Assembly: GCA_963377175.1 (NCBI GenBank)
Contig: CAUJNA010000455.1
Location: 22,501 to 86,500, forward strand
Length of the DNA: 64,000 bases
Direction: 5' to 3'
Origin: Effrenium voratum
Taxonomy: Eukaryota; Sar; Dinophyceae; Suessiales; Symbiodiniaceae
Position 1 is the stretch's first letter, and each line of letters opens with the position of its first letter. Of the stretch, positions 10,466-20,682 are shown piece by piece. The position numbers and the translations under genes were made by a program. The notes beneath the pieces were generated by a model, which had not been told where the DNA came from, searched no databases, and was given only the letters and a program-made list of their open reading frames with translations.

Positions 10466-11717
10466 ATGTCAACTTGTAGGATGTGACAAAAGCGATGCTG
10501 GATGCTTAAATATTTAATGATATTTGGGTACGGGTGCCATATTTGGGTCACCCCAAAACGGGCTCAAATCCAGGGATGGTTGATGTGCTCAAATGAGGAA
10601 AGTCCTGGTTAATTCCATTTGGGGAAGACCAACAAAACAGAACCCTGACCTAGGCCGTTTGTGTTGGGATTCATTTGCAGATGTATTTTTGTTGCACCCT
10701 GGAATACACGCTTGGGAAATGACGCGAAATGGTCCAAACCAGCCACGGTTGTTATTTGCAAACACATTTAGTTGACAAGGCCTTTTAGATCCTGTCAGCC
10801 TTGATACAATCGTGCGGACCATGAAGACGCACCACAGTGTCGGCGACAACGTGGCTTGTTCGACTGCAAGTCAGGGAAACGGACAGAAGATCGGTACCTC
10901 AACGAGTTTGAAAGGAAAAATCGCTGAAGTGGACAAACGCCTTACCCGACCGTGGCGATGAAGAGCAACGAGGTCTTCCCGGACCAAAGGCAAGGCGGCA
11001 CGGCCTCTGCCTGGAGGCGATGCAGGGCATCTGGCTTGCGGCATGCTCAGCAGAGGTTTAGAGGATGAACCTGTCGATTACTTCGCCGATAAAGCATGCA
11101 GACAAGCTCGTCGCATGTTGCAGCAGATGCAGATTTACAACAACAGCACATGGTTGCTGAGCGCCACGGAGAAGAACAGCCTTACTGCCTGGCATTTGGT
11201 ACATGGAACATGGCGAACGAATCTGGGACGCCCGTGTCGGTTTCGCTGCTGGAAGGGGAACCCGATCTTTTTTTGGGGGGGGTTTGCGACCAGGGACCGC
11301 CTCAAGGAAGGTTTCGGCACTGGATCGGTAAGAGTGCACATCTCCTAAAAATTTTCTTGGGCACTTGTATGGCCCCTGGAAGTGTGGTTGATTCGCGTGG
11401 AGGTACGTTAATCTTGTCCAAGAAGGCGGTGTCAAAAGGATGTGTCTTGTTTCCGGGATATCTTTTCTGGGAATAGTTTAAAGCGAGCCCAAGGGAAACC
11501 CCACCCACCCACTTCCTGAGTTCATGGTCCTTGGGCTTTTTCGGAAGACCATTTTAGTGGCACACAAAAAGTGTGGACTTCTTTTGGGCCATCCACCCAG
11601 GAAGTGAGCTCATTTGTTTGGGTCCTCCGATTTTGACGCATGTTTCTCCAGATTGGGGACCAATTCCTCCGGGTAGCTTGCTTTTGGTTCTGTGAAACCA
11701 TCTAAGAAGAGGTCCCC
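10466..11717. other. Gene-poor stretch
   Basis: No recognised gene or repeat. Overlapping frames on both strands at 11040-11480 show no known motif and are not supported as genes. Confidence 0.45.
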
Positions 11718-11843
11718 TACTGTGGATGGACGAAATCCTGCGCCGCCTAAGAAACCCAAAGGACTGATTCGATTCCCTTGTAAAAATACAAATTCGTGGT
11801 TTCATTTCCTGGTGCGAAATGGATTTCGCAACCATCCACAGTA
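11718..11843 (+). mobile_element. M3 inverted-repeat element, copy 1
   Basis: Terminal inverted repeats: left TACTGTGGATGG plus CGAAATCC, right GGATTTCGCAACCATCCACAGTA. Outer TA on both sides may be the target duplication. The 126-bp body has no coding capacity and looks like a MITE. A second good copy lies at 19661-19789. Confidence 0.7.
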
Positions 11844-12093
11844 TTTTGAGACACCCCCCACATACCCAAAAAGGTGAAACCCCCACAAGCTGGGGCCCCG
11901 AGGCTGCCTCGGACCCGGCGGATGGGATGTTTCCATTCCGAGCGCGTCTTGTCAGGTTCTGCACTTTGGCGCCGCAGCAGACAAACGCAGCTCGGCGTTT
12001 CAAGAAGGCACGCTTGATTGCTCCTATGTACAACATATACATGTGCAAATAATGTCCAATTTATGTATGTAGTATGTGTATATATTTGTGTAT
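11844..12093. other. Short gene-poor stretch
   Basis: Contains a GC-richer patch at 11895-12000 with no recognised coding content, followed by the ATT repeat. Confidence 0.4.
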
Positions 12094-12094
12094 A

Positions 12095-12176
<82 letters not shown>

Positions 12177-12187
12177 ATTAATATTAA

Positions 12188-12225
<38 letters not shown>
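12094..12225. repeat. (ATT)n microsatellite
   Basis: About 130 bp of trinucleotide repeat, interrupted once by an AATATT-unit stretch around 12170-12190. Isoleucine and leucine homopolymer frames across it are artefacts. Confidence 0.9.
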
Positions 12226-12226
<1 letters not shown>

Positions 12227-14057
12227 GTTATTTATGTATATATGTTTGTGTGTGTGTGTTTGTTTAAAGGTTGCCCCTTTTGTTGCGGGGAGTTTAAAAG
12301 GAAACAACCCGCTTCGGGGCTTTCTTCAATTGGAGACACGCCCGCAGCCACAGATCATGATAATTAAATGAAAGAGCGGCATTTGAGGAATCAACCGCGG
12401 GCGGCTCGGTTGGCCCCAGAGTTTACCGATTCCCAGTCATCCAGTGGGGTTTTGTCTACCCTTTCTTGTGCCTCTTTTTGGTGGGTGGGGTTTCCGTAAC
12501 ACTGAGCCAGTGCAAGCGTTAGCGAACAGCTTGCAGACACGATTGCGCCAAATGTAAGATTGGTGTTCAATGCTGAGCTGAGCTTTGCCGATCTCGCAGG
12601 GGGTTGGACATGGACCCCCGTGCCCAGCGTATGTTCTCTAAGCCAGTCAGAACGAGCTCACCCATGGTCAAGGTCCCCGACAAGGGGGTCACCTAGTTCC
12701 AGGTTCTGAACTACACCTAGGTTCTCAGAATGAGTACCTGGGCAAATATCTGCCCTCACATTGTAAAATTCCGGTTGGAAGTCGTTTTATTCGGATATGG
12801 AAAGACCGGTTGGTTGGAAGCTCCTTCACCTTGACAGATTCGGAATTTGCGATTTGCGCAGATGAGTATGGGTCAAATTAAGCTAGAACACCGGGTTTGA
12901 GTCTTTTCCATTTAGCACGGCAACCGGGCAACCCATTGTGGGGCTACCATGGGTTGCCCTATTTTCACCCGCCCCAGCACCCCGGAAGCCGAGGCAGCAC
13001 CAGCCACGGCCCCCCGCCGCCGCTGGCGCACCTCGGCCGCGTCTACGAAAGGTCCGAAAAGGGCCGAGCGACTTTGGACCAACCCCCCAAAATCCGGCAA
13101 ACGCATGATCTTGGTGTTCAACTCTGGCAGGGCCCCCCCCGTTTTTCTTTACAATTTGGTGGTTCAACTATAGCCCCCCTATAAAACCACCACACAAAAA
13201 GGGACGGCCTCCAGAAAACAAACAACTCTTGAATTTCGGGGGTGGTACTTGGTACTCGCCCAAGGTAGTAAGTTGTTAGTAAGCCAAGGGAGAACCCGCT
13301 TGCAAGTTCCCTCTCTATGGTTGGCCTTATCATTAGTCGGTTGTAAAACCACTCTTGGCCGAACACCCAAGTACCGAGCCGCCAAAATCAAACTTTGGGA
13401 CCTCGATGTCGCGTGCGGGACCCAAAGCTCGCTTTGAGGTCTGCCATTTGTGCCTTTCTTGGGCCTGGAGCTCAGGAGGACAGTAAGTTGTTTTTCCCCC
13501 GCCTGATGTACTCAACAAGTCACGCAACCCTTAGTTGGAGGTTTGGATTGGTGGTATCAAACCACAAAACCAGTTCCAGGGAAGCTGAACAAGAGAACAA
13601 GAGACAGCCGGGAGTGTTTAACTTTACGTGGAGGTGTCTTTTCGTGGAGTCGGTATCCGTTTTGGAGTTGGACTAAAACGAACAGCGTGCACCACGCATG
13701 TAGGGGGATAGGGAACCATGGCTCATTCACAAGGGTTGACATATCTTCGGTTCAGCTTGCCTTGCTGTTTGGTGCTGCAAGCAAGCCTCTAACGCTAAGG
13801 CGAGTTCTTGTGTTGGCTCACCATTTGGCCTTTTTAGGTTGGTTCACCTTCATGAGTATTCAGGTAAGGAGAGTGTTCATACTAACATACAGTACATCAG
13901 ACCGAGAACATTCAGGAGAGTTGTGATGATGCTGAATCTTGGATCAGCGCCTGCATGAAACGGGCTTTTATTCTTACAGCGCTAAGGCTGCTCAGGTTTG
14001 TTTGTGGAAGATTGTGCGTTGATCAGGCGATAGTATGAGAATAGTAGTACACTTATG
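12226..14057. other. Gene-poor stretch with a GC island
   Basis: Holds a weak M2-like start (GTATGGGTCAAATTAAG at 12868) and a GC-rich block at 12965-13080, which in one frame reads TPEAEAAPATAPRRRWRTSA. A segment at 13530-13592 shares TTAGTTGGAGGTTTG and AACCAC blocks with 57360-57490. No gene could be assembled. Confidence 0.4.
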
Positions 14058-14090
14058 TATATATATATATATATGTGCGTGTGTGTGTGA
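14058..14090. repeat. (AT)n/(GT)n compound microsatellite
   Basis: TATATATATATATATATG followed by a GTGTGTG run. Confidence 0.85.
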
Positions 14091-14639
14091 AGACTATGGA
14101 TCCTTGCTTTGGCAATTCTGAAAGAAAATCTGGAACCCAGCCATTTGAAACAGTTGCCCAATGGTCATGTTTGACATTGGCTTGGGAGTCCTTCCCGGAC
14201 GTTTGTTTACCGAGCCAGGGACCCTTCTTAGTTTTTGAACAGAAACCAACGGCGAAACCATCCTGTTGGACCGTTCCTTTGAAAGGTGCAAAGGGTAACC
14301 AACAGGATCCCCCCTCCTGAAAAGAAACGCATATTCCCTCGGTGTCCCAATCTCCCAAAACCACAAAAAATCCGAGGTTTCCCCATTCCATCAGGTTTCC
14401 ATCCGCCCAAAAATACAATAAAAAACCCTTGGTACACAGGAAAAGGCCAAGTCATTCTCTTAAGCTAAAGCCAGATCGGCAATCACCAAAATCGGCAAAT
14501 AACAAAAAGCCAATTCATTCCCCAGGTGTTCCCCAGGTTTTCCCCAGATTTTGCCAGGTTTCCCTGGGTTTCCCTTAGTTTTCCCTCCTCTCCAAAAATA
14601 AAATCCCTTGGTTTTTGCCGGTTTCCCCGATTTTCCCTT

Positions 14640-14782
14640 GGCTCGACATCTCCGCCATTCTCGGACCCCGCAGACTTCCCCCCAGCGAAACTCGACTCGT
14701 TCCGCCGGGGGAGGGCCTGTGCCGCCGCGCGCCTGGGGCGCTGCGCGGTGGGCTTCGGGCGCTTCACGCCGACAGGCAACTC
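14640..14782. other. GC-rich island, possible exon
   Basis: GC-rich block with a clean plus-strand frame reading DPADFPPAKLDSFRRGRACA and continuing to the G-rich minisatellite. No domain recognised. The minus strand is also open, so the coding strand cannot be decided. Confidence 0.25.
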
Positions 14783-14990
14783 GGGGGTTGGGGGTTGTGG
14801 GTTGGGGGTTGGGTTGGGGGTTGGTTGGCTTGGGGTGGCTTGGGGTGGCTTGGGGTGGCTTGGTGTTGGCTTGGGGTGGCTTGGGGTGGCTTGGGGTGGC
14901 TTGGTGTTGGCTTGGGGTGGCTTGGTGTTGGCTTGGGGTGGCTTGGGGGTGGTTGGGAGTGGTGTGGGGTGTGGTTTGGTATGGTTCAAG
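14783..14990. repeat. G-rich decamer minisatellite with higher-order structure
   Basis: About 200 bp built from GGGTGGCTTG and GTGTTGGCTT variants. Blocks of two to four GGGTGGCTTG units are separated by one TGTTGG variant. The plus strand is strongly G-rich (many GGGG runs) and could form G-quadruplexes. Confidence 0.85.
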
Positions 14991-17239
14991 GTGGTTGTTT
15001 TTATTTGTTTCATTTGTCCAGGACCCTAGTTCCAAAGAAAATGTCAAGCTGGCCATCCTGGAAAAGGGGGTAATGTCCAATCTGTTCTTGCCATGAAGTC
15101 TGGGATCGGAAGATTTCACTTTGAGACCCGCAGAGGATGCAATCAGTTTGTTTCGGGGGTCTTGCTGCACATCGTTGTTGTTGTTTTGCTTTGCAAAAGA
15201 AATGCTTCAGGGCCCCAAACAACATAAAAGGGTCGCCCTCAAATGAAGAAAGCCCCGCATGGCCTGTTCAAAAGCAAGGGCATAGGATGGCTTGAGTTAG
15301 CGACGCAGTTGAGAGAAGCCAAAGGGACAACACCAATGTTGGGGTTCCCCAATACGCTGACGACTCAACGATTCTTGTACGATTCGGGGCTGAACCGGGA
15401 ACCCAGTGTTGGTCCAACTTCCGAAGAGAACCAACATTGAGACTCATTTGGAGGCCAAGTTGATAGCTTTTGGTTGCAATATATCCAGGGTTCACTGAAG
15501 CTCAAAGCGCTTGGAGGTTGCTGGGCCATGTGAGTTTGCCCAACTCGGACCTTAGAGGGTGATGGTGCGATGTGGAGAGACTTGGCGTCCCTCGATGTCA
15601 GACTCGGAGATGATGTGGAAACTTGTTTCTCTAACAACTTGGAGAATCCTTCTGAGCTGGCAGCCCTGCTGAGCCCGGAGCGGATGCACGAAGGAACCCC
15701 CCATTTGGCAACCGTTCCTTCCATCAGGAAACCAAAGGGAATTGATACCCGTTTGTTTTTGGACAAAAAGAAACAAACACTGAACCACCCATTGTGCTTT
15801 TTTTGTTAATGAAATATATGTTAAAGCCGTTCGTAGCGGGAACCTCTTTTTGTTTTACACCCGGGGGGAACCCCTTTTTGTTTCATACCGATTTCTTTCT
15901 TTCTTTTTGAACTGAAAACCCGTGTACCGGGGGTTTCCCCTTCTAGCCGCCAGCCGCCAGCCAGGCCTGCAGGGGCCAGAGCTCCGGACCTGGGCAGGGG
16001 AGCATTGGCCGGGGGCCTTGAGCCGAGGACACGCCGAGGTTTTGGTCTGTTTGGGACTGGATCTGTTTTGGTCTGATGTTTGGTCGGTTTTCGGGTTTTG
16101 TTGCTTGGTGAGCTGGGCGGTTTTTTAGCCACCCGTTTCAACTGTGCTCTTGTGTTCTTTTTGTTTTGGATCAAAGTTTAGTTGGTTTGGTGACATTTGG
16201 TGGGTTTTCGAATTTGATGTTTGGTTGGTTTTCGGGTTTTGTGATCTTTTGTTTTTTCAGCCATCCGGTTCAGTTCCTTAGTTTTTTAGATCCTTTTAGT
16301 TGGTTTAGTCCAGTAGTTTCCAGTTAACACACTAGAAGTGTCGACTTTTAGCTGAGGATCTGAGGACAGCCCAACAATGGTTGCGAAATCCGCTTCTCGC
16401 ACCCTTGAGAAAGGTTTCTGATTTGACTTTGTTGTACATACCAAGAAACTATGCATTCAACCATGGTTTGAAAGTGGTGCAGGATTTTGTCCAACAACAA
16501 GTTTTTTCAGTAAGGGGAATGTGTTTAAATTGATCAGATTTTCTTATTGAGGGTCCCGCCAAAAAGAATGTCGGTAATCCTTTGGAAAACGAGCAAAGCG
16601 GGCTCCCCCAGAAAAGACAGACTCAGGTGTTGGAAAACACGTTGCAGCAAGTCAGTTCCAGCCCCCTTTGCTACTCTTGCTGTAAATCCAATTCCGAAAG
16701 ATCCCCAGAAAGGAAAAGTTATTCTGCAGAGCCACCGGCAAGCCGATCAAGGAAGCTACTAAGCTACTACCTGGCTGAGCTTGATCATCCTTCCGATGTC
16801 TCTGATGGAACCGTTGAAAGACGCAGGCTGTCAGGGCTCCGCCAAAAGGGCCTCATCATGGTTGGCATCCGGGTTTTCCCCAGGCCAGTCATCCCTGTTT
16901 GGAAGTTTGAAAGTTCCTCTGTCAGCCTCCGGGGGTTGCCTATGTTGCCTGGTGACACAGCGAAGGCTTGCCCCCCTGCAAATACCCACCAAGCCCATGG
17001 TTTCCTACTCGTGTTACTTGTGCTTCTTAATCCATTTCGTGGTTTCTTGTGCGGATTTCGCACGCATCCACTGGAAGTCTATTGCCACCATTGCATCGTT
17101 GAACATGTCTGGCGCCATGTTGCCATCTGGCCCGATGAAGTCCCATCCAGGCCGGCCGCTTCCGTGGACCTGCCGGGCACCGGCGAGGCGTGGAAATTGC
17201 GGCGTCTGGCACCTGGGGGTTCGTTGCCCTGCCTGGCGC
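14991..17239. other. Gene-poor stretch
   Basis: Includes two tandem copies of a unit like GGGAACCCCTTTTTGTTT at 15838-15895, a GC island at 15945-16040, and a degenerate M3-like segment at about 16368-16505 (GTTGCGAAATCCGC to GGATTTTGTCC). A GC-rich block at 17110-17225 reads VWRHVAIWPDEVPSRPAASV in one frame. No recognisable gene. Confidence 0.4.
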
Positions 17240-17475
17240 TTGCTTTGTAATGTGTTCTCTCTTGCTGTGTTTTTTGTGCTTCGTTTGGTTTGTGTGTGTT
17301 GTAATTGTTTGGTTTTGCTTCGTGTTGCGTTGCTTGATTTGTTTTGTGTTGTTGTGTGTTGTTTTGTGTGGTGTGTTTGTTTCGTGCTTTTTTCTTTGTA
17401 CGTTTGTTCTTCTGTTTGTATTGTTGGTTGGTTGGTTGGGTTGGGTTGGGTTGGGTTTGTTGTGTTTGGCTGGGG
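17240..17475. repeat. T/G-only low-complexity tract
   Basis: Over 200 bp almost devoid of A and C on the plus strand, made of TTGTG, GGTTG and GTTT units. Phe/Val/Cys-rich frames across it are artefacts. Confidence 0.7.
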
Positions 17476-18534
17476 TGGGAGGTCTTGTCAAGTTCTGCAT
17501 TTTTTGGCATTCCTGCGAAAGTCAGTGTTTGTCTTTTCTGAGGGGTAGGGCAGCCAGAGAAGGGGGGATGGGCGGGGTACTCAGCGCCTTAGGTGCCCTG
17601 TGCCCTATGTTGCACAGTGCTATCCGTTGGAGGTCGTCATGGAAACTGGGAAAAGAGTCCCCCTCAAGAACAACGGCCTGTGCTGAGTTCCGTCTCAATC
17701 TGATGCACAGTTGCGACCATAGCAAGGCGAAAGGCGTGTTTGTGCAAGGGGGTCGCCCCCCAAAACCGTTCTTTAGATGTTGATGCCAGGGACAGCGAGG
17801 CCGCGAATGAAACCAAATGCAGCCAGGTAAGACTTTTTGGGCGCTGCTCAGGTGGACATGATTCGTAATGATTGGAAAACCCTCAAGAGTAGTTGGCGGT
17901 TGAAAGCTTCCCCATGTGCTTTAAATGTCCGCCAAATGCCAAAGGGCCCACCAAAAGGGTAATTCAAACTGGGCAGCCCCACATGACGGACACGACAGTG
18001 CTGGACGACGTGTCATCGCCGTGGAAGCAACGGCAGACCCTGCTGTTTCCAGATAGTCGCTGTTCGGACAGAGGACAGCTGGGCCGAAGTAACCCGGTGT
18101 GCCTTCTTGCTGCTGAAGTGTGTCAAGGAAATCGAGCTCCACGCCGTGAAAGCTGCCAAAGAACAGCTGCAAGTACCACCCTACCTGGCGCAGGCTACAC
18201 TCGCGGTACATGACAAGAGGCCTTGGGGATCTCTACGGTGAACGTTGTGGAGGGCTCTCGAACTTGATGCTGGCGGGAAGCCCCCTAGATAATTATCACC
18301 GCACATTTAAGGTAAGGATGTCACTTTGGACCTGGTCAAACATGCGCCACGGTACCACGTCAATATGGGCAATTCATGAGGGGCTCTGTGGGTAAGAGGT
18401 TTGCCTCAAAAATTGGGAACCCAACAAATGGGTGTGTTTCCTTTTGGTTTCCCTTTAAAATCCCATCCAACAAGGGCAGCCCCTAAGAAACGACACATCG
18501 AATGTCCCATGAGTCCCCTTGCCTCTTTTTGCAG
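17476..18534. other. Gene-poor stretch ending in a 3' splice-site-like signal
   Basis: No gene recognised. The last bases, CCCCTTGCCTCTTTTTGCAG, form a pyrimidine tract plus CAG directly before the exon-like block at 18535. Confidence 0.4.
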
Positions 18535-18617
18535 CACCCCAGTACGCGAAGACCTGGCAGGCGGCAGCGCGCCTGGCGGCACTGGTTGCGCCGGGCGCTC
18601 CACCGGCCGCGGGTTGA
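18535..18617 (+). other. Exon-like GC-rich segment
   Basis: Follows a good acceptor (CTCTTTTTGCAG). One frame reads APQYAKTWQAAARLAALVAP and stops at 18615. A possible donor, GCGG|GTTGAA, lies just before that stop. The peptide is Ala-rich and helical in character. No family is recognised, and no neighbouring exon could be matched to it. Confidence 0.35.
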
Positions 18618-19335
18618 ACGAGATGGTGGCGTCGGTGCCGGCGAGTGAATCCGTTCCCCCAAGAACGGCGAGTTATATGCACAGAACGTACATAGATATC
18701 ATTCCCAAACCAGGCCTCTGCCAATTTGCTTTGCGCTCACTTGAAGGCTTGGTTAGGAAGCTCCGCCCTGTAGGTGCAATGTGCCAATCTGTAGATGATG
18801 TTTTCTTATGATTGTTCGAAGGGGAATCCAAGCAGATCAGATTGCAAGTATCAATTCGACCCGCACATAACCAGACAGTGTCTGTGCAGAACAGGCAAGA
18901 AAACTTAAAATTGTATCAGTACGTATGAAGAGACCAAACAAACGCGCAGATTGGTTTTTGAGGAAATGAGTCACAGTTCACTTTTCAATCACTGCGCTAG
19001 CGCACTGGCCAGAAACACATCGAAACGATTGCAGGTGCGGTCGGGGAAAAAAATGGACCCAGTATGGATGCCAGACTTATTGATGGCCTGAACCCGACAT
19101 ATGCCTAACATGCAGAGGACAAAGCTTGTCTATCGACCTTCCAACGAAACTATTGCGGCAGGCGAATCCCAAGGTCCCAAGTTGACCGACCGTATCGGAC
19201 GTACGTCTCGTGTAGGATTACAGAGGGACAGGGCTGCAATCTGTTTTGAAGTTCAAGAAGCGCAAGATGTCAAATAGGGTGCCCTCCCCCAAAAAAATGC
19301 CAAACAGGGGTAACCTGAAAAAGGCACACCACTGT
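18618..19335. other. Gene-poor stretch
   Basis: Nothing recognised. Confidence 0.5.
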
Positions 19336-19374
19336 GTATATATATATATATTATGTATATATATACACACATAC
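19336..19374. repeat. (AT)n microsatellite
   Basis: Two TATATATATA blocks separated by TTATG and ending in ACACACATAC. Confidence 0.85.
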
Positions 19375-19660
19375 AAGCTGAATCTTGAAACCCCGAAGAA
19401 TCACCATTGAACCACACAGCGTCATAAGCCACCGAGCTTCAAACTTGTTTTTGCTGTGCATTCAGGGAAGGCAGACTCAACTCCGAGCCAACATGAAGGT
19501 TTTCCCTGTTGCTTTCTTAGTGGTGCAGCGGCACCCACACGAAGGCCTTCTGCCGACGCGAGCCTGGTGCTGGATGTGGTGCGGCGCTTGACGGCTTTCC
19601 GTGTCGCTGGGCCCATTTTGGCAATTTCCAGGATCTGTCAAAGTCAGAAACTCTAAAACT

Positions 19661-19789
19661 GCTGTGGATGGTTGCGAAATCCGTTCGCAGCGCTGTGCAA
19701 CTATGGTTGAAACCATTGTTTGTATTCAGAGGGGAATCGGCTCATTCCAGGGTTTCGTAGGTGGTTCAGGATTTCGTCCATCCACAGTA
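19661..19789 (+). mobile_element. M3 inverted-repeat element, copy 2
   Basis: Left end GCTGTGGATGGTTGCGAAAT and right end AGGATTTCGTCCATCCACAG, the inverse of each other apart from the GTTG/GAC spacer difference also seen at 11718-11843. About 129 bp, noncoding. Confidence 0.7.
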
Positions 19790-20542
19790 GGAGTTCGCCT
19801 CAGCCTACCTGAGGACTGAAGTCAGGGACGGATGGCCAGAACCCAGCGACTCATGTCTTTCCAGCGGTTGACCAGATGAACTCAGTGTACCCAAAGGTTG
19901 CGGGATCCCTCTGATCAACAGGCGGGGGGGTGTGGATTATACTGAAAGACCCGACTTGCATTGTCAGGGAGAGGCCTGAGGATCCGTTTCATTTTTTCAA
20001 TGTTCAAACACCTTAACTGTAGAGCTCTTTGTTTTCGTCGTGGTTTAGTTGTGGCTTGAGCCAACGCAACTGTGAAAAGCATTCAGAGCTACAGACCAGA
20101 CGTAGTGCGGCTGTCCGCAGACTCTTGGATTCCTTGGCAAGGCCCTATTTCGACACTTATGAAGGAGATACCTATAATATTTCACCATACCCCAAATTGG
20201 GGGTTTGGCTTGGCGGTTTGCACGATGGTTGCCTTTCCTTTTTGCTTCCAAAGGAACTGGGTTGGCCTTAGAATATTAAGCCCTTGTGGGTTGGACATGT
20301 CCTCGCGCCTGCATGTCCACTCTAGATCCAGGACGATTTTCTTGGGTTCTGTTCGGTTTTCAAGTTGGCCGGAGATTTGGCTTGTACCTTTGGGGGTTCG
20401 AGGAATTCAAGTTCTGCCTCCTTTCGTTCTGTCTGAAAACAAAGCTTAGGTCAAGGGGTCGAGTCAATTGCAACCTTCTTCTGCTGAAACTGCGTCAAGA
20501 GACTCAAATAGCTTAATCATATGACGTGATTTTGGGGGATAT
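19790..20542. other. Left flank of the large retroelement, no gene recognised
   Basis: Ordinary gene-poor DNA. Composition changes sharply to GC-rich after 20660. The last flank bases before the element are GGGGGATAT. Confidence 0.5.
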
Positions 20543-20658
20543 TGGGCTAAAGCGTTAACCGCAGGTGGTCGCTTGTCTTGACTCTTAATAAGTATCCACT
20601 TGGGCCACCATTTTGGCTCAAGTGGACTTCTTGACCTTCTGTCTCGTAATCTGAAATC
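20543..20658 (+). repeat. A1 split direct repeat (left end)
   Basis: A 116-bp sequence from TGGGCTAAAGCG to CGTAATCTGAAATC, identical to A2 at 27033-27148. It contains a 32-nt hairpin (20595-20626; stem TCCACTTGGGCCA with TGGCTCAAGTGGA, one G-U pair, 6-nt loop) and the DinoSL relic at 20608-20622. The ORF1 start codon lies 24 nt downstream. Confidence 0.95.
20608..20622 (+). promoter_or_regulatory. Relic of the dinoflagellate spliced leader in A1
   Basis: CCATTTTGGCTCAAG is identical to the last 15 nt of the 22-nt dinoflagellate spliced leader, exactly the part that follows the internal AG of that leader. Truncated leaders of this form are known from retroposed dinoflagellate genes. Here it sits in the 5' leader of ORF1, 60 nt before the ATG, and its terminal AG could itself act as a trans-splice acceptor. 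The upstream bases (GGGCCA) do not match the leader. Confidence 0.8.
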
Positions 20659-20682
20659 TTTCTTTCCCCTCCTATCAAAGCC

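Noticed and set aside
11747..12371. Poly-isoleucine and poly-leucine frames
   Set aside because: Artefacts of the ATT repeat.
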